A program made the translations under genes and the position numbers. Positions 37,167 to 49,515 of a stretch of DNA of 64,000 nt are shown in pieces. A model generated the notes under the pieces. The model ran no database searches and was not told the origin of the DNA. It saw nothing but the letters and a program-made list of their open reading frames with translations. The stretch spans positions 153,805 through 217,804 of the forward strand of contig KN817541.1 of NCBI GenBank assembly GCA_000827495.1, read 5' to 3'. Positions within the stretch are counted from its first letter, which is position 1. Each line of letters starts with the position of its first letter. The DNA is from Hypholoma sublateritium FD-334 SS-4 (lineage: Eukaryota > Basidiomycota > Agaricomycetes > Agaricales > Strophariaceae).

Positions 37167-39002
37167 ATGGCTGCGCCAGCTGGAATTGAAAAACCCGGAA
37201 CGTCGTCCGCAGGCGACTCCAACCAGGCATACAACGCCGTTCCGATCAACGTCAGCCCCCATGCGTCCCCCTCGTCGCCAGTGGAGGAGCAGCCGACAAT
37301 AGGGCTCATCGGTATGGGCGCGATGGGGAAGATGTATGCGCTTGCATTGTGTCGTGCGGGATGGAAGAAGTGCGTGGGCGAGCCGTTATTCTCGCCCAGC
37401 AGACTTTTTACTGAGGCGTAGGCAGGATTCACGTCTGCGATCTTCCCGAGCGGTACGAGCAGCTCGTGAGGGACTACAAAGGCACGCCCTTTCTGATTCT
37501 CACAGAACTTTGGATTAATGCTTCGCAGACAAGCCTACTATTCGCGTGATGCGCGACGGCCATGCCGTTTCGCGCTCGTCTGACTTCATCGTCTATTCTG
37601 TGGAAGCAGAGTTCGTCGACAGAGTGGTCGCAGAATTTGGTCCATGTGCGTGTGGGAAATGGATACAGTACCTTTCTCAACAGTCCCACAGCGACGAAGA
37701 TGCACGCCGTCGTGGCGGGCCAAACATCCGTCAAGGCACCTGAGAAGGCAGCATTTGAGAAATACCTCCCGGAGGACGTGCATATCGTATCGTGCCATTC
37801 TCTGCATGGGCCCACTGTGAACCCTATTGGACAGCCTCTTGTGAGCTCTGAAATACGTCTAAACCTATCCAATTTTCTAAATTGCGACTTGCGACAGATA
37901 CTAATTCGGCACAGAGGGTCTCAAGACGCCCTAGAGCTAGTTGAGAGCATTCTGCGACCGCTGGGCTCGCGACATGTCTATCTCTCCTACGAAGACCATG
38001 ATCGTGTGACCGCCAATACTCAAGCAGTGACTCACGCTGCTTTCCTAAGGTACATATCTTATCAATCCCCTCTGCGCTGGCTGATCAAGCTTCGAAAGCA
38101 TGGGCACGGCGTGGTTCTCGGCACAATCATACCCATGGGAACAGGGACTCTACGTCGGTGGTATTGAAACTGCAAAGGTGAACCTGACGCTGCGAATATA
38201 CTCGAACGCGTGGCACGTCTATGCGGGACTCGCGATCCTCAACCCGATGGCAAAGGCGCAGATCGACCGTTACGCCGCTAGTGCGACGGAGCTCTTCAAG
38301 CTCATGCTCGAGGGTGGGAACGGCGGCGAGGACGAGCGGCGCCGCTTCCGCGAGCGTGTCGAGTGGGGCCGCCGCGTCGTGTTCGGCGGCGAAAACAGCC
38401 CTGAGCGTCAGCGCCTTCCGATCCTACTCTCGGAGGACGTACTCGATCGCTTCAGCCTCGGTGGGGCGCCGACGCCGATCACGCCTGCGAAGATTCCCGC
38501 AAGCTGCACGCCGACAGCAGGGTGCTGCGCGCCAGACGCACATGTAGGCGCGGCAGCGGGACAGACGCACCCGCCGCTGAAGTACCGAGCGAACTCGCAC
38601 CTCTCGCTGCTCGCGATGGTGGACTGCTGGGCGCAGCTCGCTATCAACCCTTACAACCACCTCTCGCTCGCGGCGACGCCGATCTTCCGGCTGTTCCTCG
38701 GTGTCGCGGAGCACTTGTTCCGGTCGCCCGCTCTGCTGTCTGCATCGATCCACTCGGCGCTGTACGACTCGTGGCATCGCGCCGATGATCTCGAGTTCGT
38801 GTGTGCCGCGCGCGGATGGAGTCAGTGTGTGAGCTTTGGGAGCTTCAGCGTGTACCGGATGCGTTTTGAGGAAACTGCCGCGTTCTTCAAAGAGCGATTT
38901 GAGGAGGGGGGAAAGCTTGGGGCGGAGATGATCAAGGCCGTTATGGAGGACGAGGTGAAGCGGGAGGAGGAGGAGGAAAAAGCGAAGCTTCGTACTCTAT
39001 AG
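37167..39002 (+). CDS. TYR1: Prephenate dehydrogenase (TYR1-like, about 526 aa)
   Basis: Six exons: 37167-37369, 37426-37481, 37529-37645, 37692-37840, 37898-38049 and 38099-39002. The second intron uses a GC donor (G|GCACGC). The Rossmann fold starts IGLIGMGAMGKMYA with G49-x-G51-x2-G54. Then come HVCDLPERYEQL, MRDGHAVSRSSDFIVYSVEAEF, VVAGQTSVKAPEKAAFEKYL and VSCHSLHGPTVNPIGQPL, which holds the catalytic-type histidine context. Further on are VTANTQAVTHAAFLSMGTAW and a helical dimerisation domain (YAGLAILNPMAKAQIDRY). The enzyme oxidatively decarboxylates prephenate to 4-hydroxyphenylpyruvate in tyrosine synthesis, using NADP+ in fungi. Yeast Tyr1 has 452 residues; extra length lies in a Pro/Cys-rich loop (about 400-425) and the charged C-terminus. 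Confidence 0.92.
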
Positions 39003-39224
39003 ACAGGTGCGATCCTCATGCAAAGTTTTTGGTTTTGACTGTGATTTCAATATTTTGTAGAAATAGCGGAATGCAAAAAAATAATACACTAAGTTATGCC
39101 TCGGACGAAAGTGGTGTGATCGAAGAGCTAAGCAATGAGCTTCTAGAAGGTGTCAAGAAAGTTCGCCTTCCGCTCCTACATTAAGGAGCGCAGGACGCGT
39201 GTCTCCCTCCTTTTAACTTCAACA

Positions 39225-41492
39225 ATGGATCACATTCTGACCTTGTTGGCTTTAACCACCGTATTCTTCCTAGTCAGACGAATGAGACGTCGCTCAGACG
39301 ATGTTCCGTCTCTTCAAGGCCCGAAATCAAGTTCGTGGATTTATGGCAAGTCAATCATTTTTTTCTGTGCAGCGCTCTTGACGGCCTGACCTATACGGGC
39401 AGGAAATATGATTGAGTTCATACTCGGCGTTCCATGTGGGGAGGCCGAGCTTGGATGGTTCGCAAAGTATGGCGACGTGGTCAAGATACACGGTTGCTTC
39501 GGGGTACGTTACCGCCTGCTTCCTTCGGGCCATATGCGCTGATGTTGCGGGTCCATCATAGCAAGAGCGGTTGATTATTGCAGACCCAGGAGCTATCAGA
39601 CATATTTTTCAGGACCCAGAGGTGTTCGTGAAGTCTCGCAAGTTTCAACTTATCACCCTCATCGGATTCGGGCAGGGAAGCCTGTTAAGTGCAAACGGTA
39701 TGCACTCCAATCGCTTCAATTCGTCTGACTTATAGGCCAATTCCTTGTACTCTCTGCAGGTGATTCCCACCGCCGAATACGCTCAGTAATGAACACCATG
39801 TTCTCTGCCCCCAGAGTCCGCGCTCTGAAGCCGACGCTGGAACGGATAGCGAAAGACGTATATCATACATCGTTCGAAACCACCATCGTGCTGACAGTTT
39901 CTCCAGTTTTCCGACGAATTGGCGTCCATGTCGGGTTCAATAGTCGACGCACATCACCTTCTTCATAAAACTTCGTTGCGCGCAGTTACAGAAGGTGTGT
40001 TGCAAAGCAGGTAGTTGGCCACCCGGCCACTTATATGCTGCTCTTAACACCGCGGCAATAGCTGTGATAGGCTACGATGCGGTTGCTGACAAGAAGTACA
40101 CTGCAACATACCAAGATCTGCTGTACGCCTCATTTTACCTCGAACATTGGCGTCTTGTTTACCCGTTTTCAGAGGCTCCGCATCGCATCGCTCGAGGCGA
40201 GGAGTCGTTGCAGATACTATTATATCCTGGATCCCCGACTCTTGGATCTGGATTCTGATGGAATACCCACCTCCCGAGCTTAGGAAACTTATGGACCACC
40301 GCAAAATGACATACTCGATATCAGAGAAACTTATAACTTCTCGATTAGAGTCCTTGAAATCCGGTGAACCCGCTGAAAATGATCTATATAGCGTTTTGGG
40401 TCAGTTGTATACGCGAGCTCACTACTCATTTCTAAACTATTTCAGTGAGGACTAATGCAAAAGCAACATACAAGATGACCGACACCGAGTTGAAAGAACA
40501 ATTTGGGGGCATTACCACCGCCGGCGAGGATACTACGGTATACCCTCTTCCATTTTCTCGCGCGCATCTTACAGACTACGAACAGGGGAACAGCATGGTT
40601 TGGATTTTGTATGTGCTATCGCAGCATCCAGAATGGCAGGCGAGACTCCGAGAAGAGATTCGTGAGGCAGACCATGCTGCCAGCGATGCCGGGGTAGATT
40701 ACGATCGTCTTCCCTTTCTCAACGCAATCATCAAAGTGAGCCGTGATCTCGAACTTTCTTGTGCATCCCTTTGCTAAAACGAGTATAGGAAGTCCTCCGT
40801 TTCCACCCCGCGGGGTCATTCACCGAACGCGAAGCAGCGTGCGACACAGTAATTCCGCTGGCGACTCCATTGGTTACCTCCACTGGAACGAGGGTGTCCG
40901 AAATCAAGATGCGGAAGGGGACGAAGATGGGAATAAGCATGTTTGGCTACAACAGGTGCGTGCCTCGCTTAATGTAATCATGAAGCGTACTGAATTAAAT
41001 CGGTGCTTCTGGTATAAGATTGCGTAGTATATGGGGGGACGACGCCGAAGAGTTGAATCCATTCCGGTGGCTTGATGGTCGAGAGATAGCGTCTGGAGGA
41101 ACTATTGGGCCGTATGCCAACTTGTGAGTGGTAGTAATTTGTTCTGCGACAATATGTCTTACGGCAATTCAGATTGAATTTTATCGGCGGACCTCGCACT
41201 TGCCTTGGGTGTGTACACAGATTTCCTGCTCAAACGTCAGATCTAACGGGTTTCAATCTAGCTGGAGATTTTCGTGAGTGCCGATAGACATTCCCATGTT
41301 TCCCGATTTTCCAATTTCCTAACATCTTCCTGCAGGATTCTTGAAATACAGGTCATCGTCTCTGAGTTAATGCGGAACTTTGTACTTTCATTTCCAGAAG
41401 GCGTTTCCATTCGCCCAGTGAGTGCAATCACGGTTGTCCCCATGGACGATGAGGGGCGGACGTGGTTGCCTCTGCATGTGGAACGTCTGTGA
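39225..41492 (+). CDS. Cytochrome P450 (about 519 aa, 14 exons), tandem copy 1
   Basis: Exons: 39225-39345, 39403-39503, 39562-39697, 39760-39857, 39898-39994 (the acceptor may be at 39907), 40062-40122, 40173-40399, 40446-40537, 40586-40735, 40789-40955, 41019-41123, 41173-41208, 41262-41273 and 41336-41492. Intron 1 is GC-AG (GCAAGT). An N-terminal anchor (LTLLALTTVFFLV) is followed by SLQGPKSSSWIYG. AGEDTT is at 306-311, EVLR at 362-365, and FIGGPRTCLG has its heme cysteine at about 462. Exon borders coincide with those of the P450s at 31252 and 41897, so the three are recent relatives. Substrate unknown; a role in secondary metabolism or detoxification is inferred only from family habit. 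It lies 222 bp after the TYR1 stop on the same strand. Confidence 0.88.
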
Positions 41493-41896
41493 CTCAATCC
41501 TGGCGTCCTAGTGTACGTGACTCCACATATTATAGACGTGGAAATAACGCAGTCATGTCAGTGATCACTGCGCCGGGTTCAGGAGGCAAAGTGAACGCAG
41601 CTGTGATAGACGATTTTTTGTTTGAATAATAGATTTCAGCTTCGCGGACCTGCAGAGCCTGTCGGTACTTTGTGTAAAGAGACAAATACTACATAAATGC
41701 TCTCCGGGACAGGGCGACACATGAAAATATCACACATTACCCTCCGTCGATGAGAGTCGTCGGTAATACACCCGATGTTGAAATGGGCAATTGTTGAGAA
41801 AATGATTAGCTATTCCTGGAAGCGAGCTTCTAGTAAAGTAGGTTGATTTTAAGCGCTTCCGTGTTCGTTGCTTCTCTTACTTCAACAACCACCATC

Positions 41897-44231
41897 ATGG
41901 ATTACATCCTGATGTTTCTGTTGTTCATAGTCTCATGCTTCCTTTTGATCAGGCGATATACACGGCGCTCAGACGACGTGTCCTCTCTGCAAGGCCCCAA
42001 ACCATGCTCGTGGGTGTACGGCAAGTCGGACAGCATACTCGGGTGCTGCTGCTAGGTGTCGGCTGACTCTTATGCCCAGGAAATATGATCGAGTTTATCC
42101 TTGGAATTCCAGCGGGACAGACCGAGATGGGTTGGTTTGCGAAATACGGTGACGTGCTCAAGTTCTTCGCGTGCTTTGGGGTCTGTCACTTTGGTTCGCC
42201 TTTGCACCGTGCTGTATCTCAACGACCAGCGTATTCTAACAGGAGGAGCGCTTGCTCCTTTCAGACCCAGCGGCCATCAAGCATGTCCTGCTAGACCCGC
42301 GGGTTTTCGTGAAGAGTCGAAAGTATCAGCTCATAAACCTGATTGGATTTGGCGAAGGGAGCGTCATATATGCAGAAGGTATGACTTTAACGGCCTCTGG
42401 CTTTCCCTAAGCCTGGTTATTTGACTATGGCTCTACGTGGACGTCAGGCGCAGATCACCGGCGAATACGGGGGGTTATGAACACCATGTTCTCCGCCGCA
42501 TCAGTCCGCACACTCACCCCGGTACTGGAAAGAACAGCGAAAGATGTAGGCTTGTAATTTAATCGTTCCAAAGGTTCGCTCACGCTGATGCCCGTTCCAG
42601 CTGTCCCAAGTATGCGAACTTTCGTCGGGGTCCACAGTCGACATATATCGTCTGCTCCATCAGACAACATTGAGAGCGATCACTGAAGGTGGGTTTTTCA
42701 GGAGGTCGCCCGCGTTCATAAAATGAATCCACAGCACAATAGCTGTTATGGGCTATGACATAACCTCCGACAAAGAATATACTTCCACTTACGAAGATCT
42801 CTTGTGCGTTCCTCCTCCATTCAGACATTGGGCCGCTGTTTATATCATTGACCTCCGCTAGGGTCTCAGTTTCGCAACGCTCCAAGAAGGGGATAATTGC
42901 GGACGCTTTTCTCTCTCGACTCCCTAGTTCATGTGTCCAATTATTGAAGGACTACCCACCGACCGACCTCAAGAAGCTCTTGGACCATCGCAAGATGACA
43001 AACAAAATATCCGAGAACCTTATAGCCTCTCAGGCGAAGTCTATCAAAGACGGCAACCCTCTTGAAGACAACCTATACAGTATCTTGTGTATGTTGCAGA
43101 TTGTAATCCACACCTCAGATACTAAAAGTTACATTGTTGACGATTTTGTAGTGAATAGTAATGCCAAGGCATCGGACAAAAATAAGATGAGCGTTGACGA
43201 GCTGAAGGATCAATTCGGCGGGCTTACCACCGCTGGGGAGGATACCACGGCACGTCATATTTAAATTCCTTTGTACGAGTTTCGGTTTGGTAATCTCCCT
43301 ACAGGCCAACAGCATAGTTTGGATTCTTTACGTGCTATCACAACATCGGGAGTGGCAAGACAGACTTCGACGCGAGGTCAAGGAAGCGGATAACGCAGCC
43401 AATACTTCCGGTGTAGACTCTATAGAGTATGACCGCCTTCCGTTTCTCAACGCGATCATTAAGGTAAGAATACAATGTCCTGAGCTCAGTTTGATGTCTG
43501 TTCTCTGACACGACTGGTATAGGAAGTTTTGCGGTTTTATCCTGCTGGCTCATTCACCGAGCGCGAAGCAGCATGTGATACCACGATACCGCTTTCTACA
43601 CCGATTATTTCTTTATCCGGGAAGAGCTTGACCAACCTGAGCGTAAATAAAGGCCGGAGAATGATAATTAGTATGACGGCGTATAATAGGTGAGTTTGCT
43701 TCTTTCAAATGTGTGCTAAAACTCCAATACCTGTTTCAAAAGGCTACCTAGTATTTGGGGACACGATGCAAACGAGCTAAACCCACTGCGCTGGCTTGAT
43801 GGCCGGGAGATAGAATCTGGGGGAACTATTGGGCCATATGCTAACTTGTGGGCATTTCCTATTTTTACGCCGTGACCATGAACGTGTTTCTTATAGTAAT
43901 GATACAGGTCAAATTTCATTGGGGGACCTCGTACTTGCCTAGGGTGAGTCTAAGATAATCAGTATCTTGGCGAACTGTAACGTCTAATTACACCTCTTTT
44001 CAGTTGGCGGTTTGCGTAAGTACATTATTTATCTGTTGAAGCAATATTTCTGATGTATCGTAATATTCATACAGGATCCTCGAAATTCAAGTCATTGTCG
44101 CGGAATTAATGCGAAATTTCGCATTTTCGTTGCCCCCTGGTGTCACTATCTGCCCAGCAAGTGCAATAACAGTAGTACCCATGGACAGTCATGGAAGAAC
44201 GTGGCTACCACTGCATGTCGTGCACCTGTGA
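41897..44231 (+). CDS. Cytochrome P450 (about 522 aa, 14 exons), tandem copy 2
   Basis: Exons: 41897-42020, 42080-42180, 42243-42378, 42448-42545, 42601-42688, 42743-42803, 42862-43088, 43152-43249, 43305-43463, 43523-43689, 43743-43847, 43908-43943, 44004-44015 and 44075-44231. Introns 1 (GCAAGT) and 8 (GCACGT) are GC-AG. The anchor is YILMFLLFIVSCFLLI. AGEDTT is at 306-311, EVLR at 365-368, and FIGGPRTCLG has its cysteine at about 465. It is head-to-tail with the P450 ending at 41492, which it resembles throughout, including LLHxTxLRA, the DHRKMT motif and the 12-nt exon 13. All frames join without a stop, so it looks functional. Substrate unknown. Confidence 0.9.
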
Positions 44232-44392
44232 TCCTCTGGCCTGAACCGGTTGACCTTCTAATAGATTACTTGCTAATAAAGCCCTCAATTGATATGCAAT
44301 TGATTGTGATCCGCTATGCGGAAGTTATGCAATTCGCTAATTTAAGCATTTGGCGCCCATCCTGAATACTTGGCCGAACAAACAAATCGGGT

Positions 44393-44520
44393 TTGATTTT
44401 TCAGGGAGCGAAGCGGGCCATTTTTATTGACACAACCCTCAACCGGAACCTTCGGTAGAGCCGGCGGCGACCGTCGGCTCCCCGAAGACGTCAAACGTTC
44501 TGGCAAATGCCCTGAAAAGT
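44393..44520. repeat. Small inverted-repeat element (MITE-like)
   Basis: The ends read GATTTTTCAGGG (left) and CCCTGAAAAGTC (right), inverted copies differing at one position. Inside, 44450-44487 forms a second imperfect palindrome (CTTCGG with GAGCCG against CGGCTC with CCGAAG). No clear target-site duplication is visible. It is followed by AT-rich DNA. Confidence 0.35.
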
Positions 44521-46170
44521 CACCGGCTCCAACTATCCAAATGCCTGTGAGTTAGTTTTGATATCCCCACTTTCAAAACTCGAAAATTCTGATAAAATAG
44601 TCTGTCAAGACGTACAGTAAAGCATTCTTCTATTGTCTATTCCCTCCCGAAAGGGTGTGAGCGTACTCAATCATTTGTTCTCGAAAAGTAGTAGGGGTCG
44701 AAGCGTAACATATTATAGTAGTCAGTGTGGCGTTGCTCGAAGTTGAGCCGTACCAAAATGGTAAGCGATATAATTTATTATTTGGTCGCCAGTGCCTATC
44801 GATACGACACGCGCAGTAGAGTCGTGCCTAAAATAAAGTGTCAAACCTGAGGCTTGAGTACTTGAGTTTTAGATTGGATCGACCTGAGGGGTTGGACCTG
44901 CGATTGCTCCAATATTTTACAGTACCATGGCCATGATTGGCGCCTGTGAGGCGATTATAATATATGGCTCAGTCGATGGCGACAAAGATACGGTGGATTA
45001 AAACGAGATCAGGATAAGAACATATGATCGACGCATGGTATGCGTCACTGCGTCAGTGAACTTCTCATATGGAATGGAAGGTACCCTGGGAAGCCGCAGA
45101 ACTATCAGAAGATACTGGATGGCTGCAACAGAGGACGAGGTCAGAACCTGCCACAATGTGATTCGCCTGATGGCGTCGTAGCTAAAGATACAAGAGAGAT
45201 GGAGTGCCTATACCACGCGTAATTAAAACAGTTGAGACTCAACAAAAACCCAACCTGAAGACCTTGCTCATGTCTTGACAAGCTCTGCGCTCATTGAGCA
45301 CGCTCGCGACGGCTTAGCTAAACGTGGGCTGATTATATTTCCAAAATTACAGCCAATTGGCAATGGTATCGGTATACTTAGTTTGCAGAAGGCAATGTCA
45401 TGCCACACGGATGATGAGGCTAGTATTTACAGAGCCAAGGTGCAATTCGTGCGATATTTTGACGCCCAGCATCAGACAACAAAGTGTTAGTGTGCATTTG
45501 GTACTTCAATGTGTGGGTCTCTGAGGCACCTAATTCCCTACATCTGCATTTACAATGACCGGAACAATTTGTGTGGAGTACTAGTGTGATGAGGCATTCT
45601 AATACAGATGCGCCACCATGCACGGCACATATCACGATATCGTCGTCCTCGACTACATATGTGGGTTGAGTGGAACCAGAAATAGCATTTTCAAGAGCGG
45701 ACCCAAAGAGACCGCTGATCCGGATGCTGTTCAGCCTGTCCTTCTTGGTTGCATCGTCGGCATCCTCGTAAGTCGGGAATGCGTCAAGTCTCACGAGTTA
45801 AAACCACCTTGGGGTATCCATATCCACCACCACATGCTAAACACTACGGTTACACGGCCGAAATCTTCTACATTTATAGAATAAGTACACGTATGTTCAC
45901 CCGACCTAGGCCGCCGCGTCTTAGTTATCATACCGTGTTTTATTTATTTAGCCCAGCCCGTGTGAAAGATCCTGCATTTATGGTGCGCATACGGGAAGAG
46001 ATATCAGCAATCTGGGAGCCTGAGACCCGGTCGGAGGAATCAGACCTTTTACTCGCTTCTTGCTTCACGGATGCTTATTTGAGGAAATCTAAGATCTTCT
46101 TTGAGCTCTATAAAGACCTCGTAATGGACATTCACGGAGAGTTTAACGACTGCGCCTCGTTGATATCAGC
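44521..46170. other. Sparse region with unassigned fragments
   Basis: Frames on both strands at 45420-45884 and a plus-strand one ending at 46173 (containing RVKDPAFMVRIREEISAIW) may be exon remnants. The latter has a P450-like DP-x3-RIREE helix pattern, but no other P450 motif is found. I could not assemble a gene. Confidence 0.4.
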
Positions 46171-47938
46171 ATGACCACGGCAAACTCAACAGATTTTCCT
46201 CCCATTCCTGCTGACATCGCTGCTACGTAAGTCTATTACCGAAGTCTTGTCTGTCAGAATTTAATAGTCGAACCTGTAGAACGGCGCCTCTGGTCAGTTC
46301 CCCATTGTCGTAGAGCTCTTAACGACCAACCTCTGAAACTTCTGCAGCTGTTCGGGACATTATTTAATTGGGCACTATATGGCGTATTATCCATTCAAAC
46401 ATGCGAGTCTGCCTCTCCCTATTCACCGCTCTATATTAACAGTGTCAAAAAAGATATATATTACCTTCATTTTCCAGATGACAAGATTGGGAACAAGATC
46501 CTGGGCAAGCGCTTTCCAGTGTGTCCCGTCCGATTTCGAACATATACTAATCTACCTTCGACATAGTGTATACATGTTATATTATAGAAGTTGTCCAGAC
46601 TGCGATGACGTCTGCAGATCTGTACTTCTGGTATCGTCCTCCTTGGTTCCAGTGTTATCCAGTATTTGACTGCAGTCCTAGGTTTGCCACTGGTTATGGG
46701 AATGTAACACACTTGGGAAATGTGAACATCTCGCCGGTGGATACACCAGTTCTATGTGGAATTATAGCTGCCATTGTACAATGCTTCTTTGCCTACCGAA
46801 TATTCACATTGCGGCGATCGTACCTTTGGATATGCGTCTTAATTATCGTGGTGCGCAATTTATGACATTACTTCATTTGTCTTGAAGAATGCTGAGATAA
46901 CTACATATCTTGTCTATCTTTCAAGACGTCAGTTGTTCAGACCGTCGGCGCTTTAGCTACGGCGTTCAGAGTCAGCTTTTTATTTCATTTCTGATTACGC
47001 TTACCGACTGCTGGAACTACATTGTAGTCATTTAAATTGCAGGAATATGCCCGTTTCCATGAAAATGTTATATTTCCTCAAGCATTAGATGTACGTCATG
47101 ATTCACCACCTCTCGCACCTAAGAAAATTCTGATGCGGAAATGGGATATTATTTAAAGGTCTGGTATATTGGCGACACTATATGTGATATCCTTATCGCA
47201 GGAACAATGCTGTGGCTCGTAAGTGTATTATTTTCGAGCCGTGGCGGGCTTAATTGACATATGAATACGCCTTAGCTGCACACATCACAGAAGCAAGAAG
47301 GGATCAATCATGCAAGGCAAATTTTTGCGAAACTAGTTCGCCTGGTTGTAGAAACAAACACCCTCACAGGTAATTGAGACCCGTCAAGCTGATCCACTGC
47401 GAGGCTGACCACTGACACTACTTCTAATTAATATAGCGAGCATGGCATTGATATCTTTCATCTGCTACATCACTCTCCCTGTAAATAATTATCCACTCTA
47501 TTCAGCGCAATACCTCGAACTCATTTTCCCCCCAAGAAAGGCAATGTTTTTATATGCACGTGCGTATCCAACTGCCTGTCCGTTGCACTCGCTAAGCCGC
47601 TCATGTAGAACGCTAGTCATGGGAAAACTGTATGGGACTTCGCTGAGCTTCTACACCATTTCTGATTTATCTACGCCAGGTATTCCAACACACTCCTTAT
47701 GACGTTCAACAATCGGATAGCACTGCGGAATATGCAGAAGCAGCACGCCACAATTGATGGCACTGGCCGTATACGCCAGCACACTGACGTCAACATTACC
47801 GTTGACACCTTCCGCGCTTTTGATACATTTCCCGACCCTCAGCTGGAATCAGAGTCCTATGAAATTGATGTGAGTGCCGGGTGTGATGATATCGACGCAA
47901 ATCTGGGAACTGATCAACGTGCATACTTTCCACGATAA
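46171..47938 (+). CDS. Seven-helix membrane protein, DUF6534-type (about 334 aa), copy 1
   Basis: Fourteen exons: 46171-46226, 46280-46292, 46348-46402, 46454-46504, 46567-46630, 46682-46850, 46926-46970, 47028-47090, 47159-47218, 47276-47369, 47437-47480, 47541-47559, 47617-47629 and 47680-47938. Introns 3 (GCGAGT) and 4 (GCAAGC) have GC donors. Family marks in order: LLFGTLFNWALYGVLSIQTY in helix 1, YYLHFPDD, IIEVVQTAMTSADLYFW, VDTPVLCGIIAAIVQCFFAY followed by RIFTLRRSYLWIC, the VWYIGDTICDILIAGTMLWL segment, KLVRLVVETNTLTAS, and GKLYSNTLLMTFNNR before a cytosolic tail. These proteins are abundant in agaricomycetes and resemble receptors in topology; no ligand or partner is known. The exon 12-13 join is the weakest, shorter than in the second copy. 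Confidence 0.75.
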
Positions 47939-49515
47939 CAGGCAAGAAAAGATAAAGTACACGAACTGACTGCGGTTGTCACTGCGGTCTGAGAATACAC
48001 TGGCATATAACGGCAGCAGAAGGAATGTGGGACGAGTGTACTTACTTCGACGGCAGTTGAGTTTCACAGCAGTAACATCCACTATCACCTGAGGGCACAG
48101 ACGGCGAGCCAAAGTGTATTATTCGTGCGGCTGATCCCGCGGAAGTGGCTGGTCTACTTAAGTATTTTCATACAGGTTGAGCACAAGATTTGACCATGAT
48201 TTGACTCGCTTAGATAGCCTCCGGGTCGGTGAAGTCTCAATCTATATATAGTTTCTTGCCTCGCGAACGGCGCACTAGTATACCGAATGATCCTGAGATA
48301 TTCGTACTGGCGGCCCACGAAGCGGTAACGCAGCCAAATCTCACTGCCGTCAGTGATGTCTTGCATGATTCCTAAAATGTATACCTCTGCAATTGTTGAA
48401 GCCCAGAATATTTTGCAGATATGTAGCAACTCGTAAGCCGCTGACTCAAGCTTCCTCGAGGCTGAGGTGGTAATTTTTATTTTTGGTACATGTAGGAAAA
48501 CAAGGCAGTGCCGGGCTTGAATATGAGCGTACTTCATTGATCGCGTGCAACAGATCATACTTACTATGAGATTATTTCTCGCCGGCGACTTGCGTGCCAT
48601 TTCAATGCTTTATGTAAATACTCTGCCCCCGGCGCACACCCTCGTACACCTTGTCCCCTCGGAGAGCTAGTTTACCGCCTAACTCAATTGATGGCCATAT
48701 GAATTGTAGGCCATTGTAGGCAGTGTATGATGTGCCCATCTCACGAGTTTCACTGACGCGCCAATCACTGACAGAATTCATTTACACCTTTCATGAAAAA
48801 TCTTGGCGTCGCAGCGCTTATGGTGTATTCTATTGTCATATGATGCTTTCGCTCAGGTTGGAGTGCGTGTGCAAGATGGGCAGCGGGGTATTTCCACTGA
48901 CGCGATCTGATGTCCAGGACGGGTGCTACATACCTAAAAACTAGACTTTCTGTAGGTGTAATATTTTGATGTGACGTTATCGAGAGAAAATCGACCGGCG
49001 ACTTGTTCTCGACATACCACAGCCTCCTCACTCAATCAATTATGTGAGTGTGCACAAAAAAATTATCCAGTACCATCTGTACGAGAAAAGGTGTGTAGAT
49101 ATAATTCACATCCTCGGGAATGTTTCTGAAGCCTGTCAGAATTGCTCAAAGTTTAACTCATCCAGCCTGAGAGATTGCGTCAATGACACGTCTCCAATGA
49201 GCAACGCTAACGTTTTCTCGGGACTATCCCCCTTAGATAATTTACGGTCGATTCTGTAGCTTAGTGGCCGCACTGACTGCACGTAAACAACCGCCCCGAG
49301 TCGCTTGATTTTTTGTATAGAACACTGATTGTTCATCAATGTCAACTAATTCCGGAGTACATGTTCCCATGAAATGGCAGTTCGTATGTTAAAAATATCG
49401 AGGTTTCACCCTACCTCAACAGTATAAGACTGCTCCGTTGTACTTCGTTGATATTCGAAGTTCTTAGGCCGAATCGCGCTCGCGCTAGCCGCATATCCTG
49501 TGGCCCACAAACGCA
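47939..49515. other. Intergenic between the DUF6534-type copies
   Basis: A minus-strand frame at 48154-48600 (148 codons) has no recognisable domain, promoter or introns and is not called. The rest is AT-rich and non-coding as far as I can see. Confidence 0.45.

Noticed and set aside
45950..46170. Possible P450 exon (DPAFMVRIREE)
   Set aside because: One helix-like pattern only; no heme loop, EXXR or I-helix nearby.
48154..48600. 148-codon minus-strand frame
   Set aside because: No domain, intron, promoter or paralogue was found, and chance is likely at this length.
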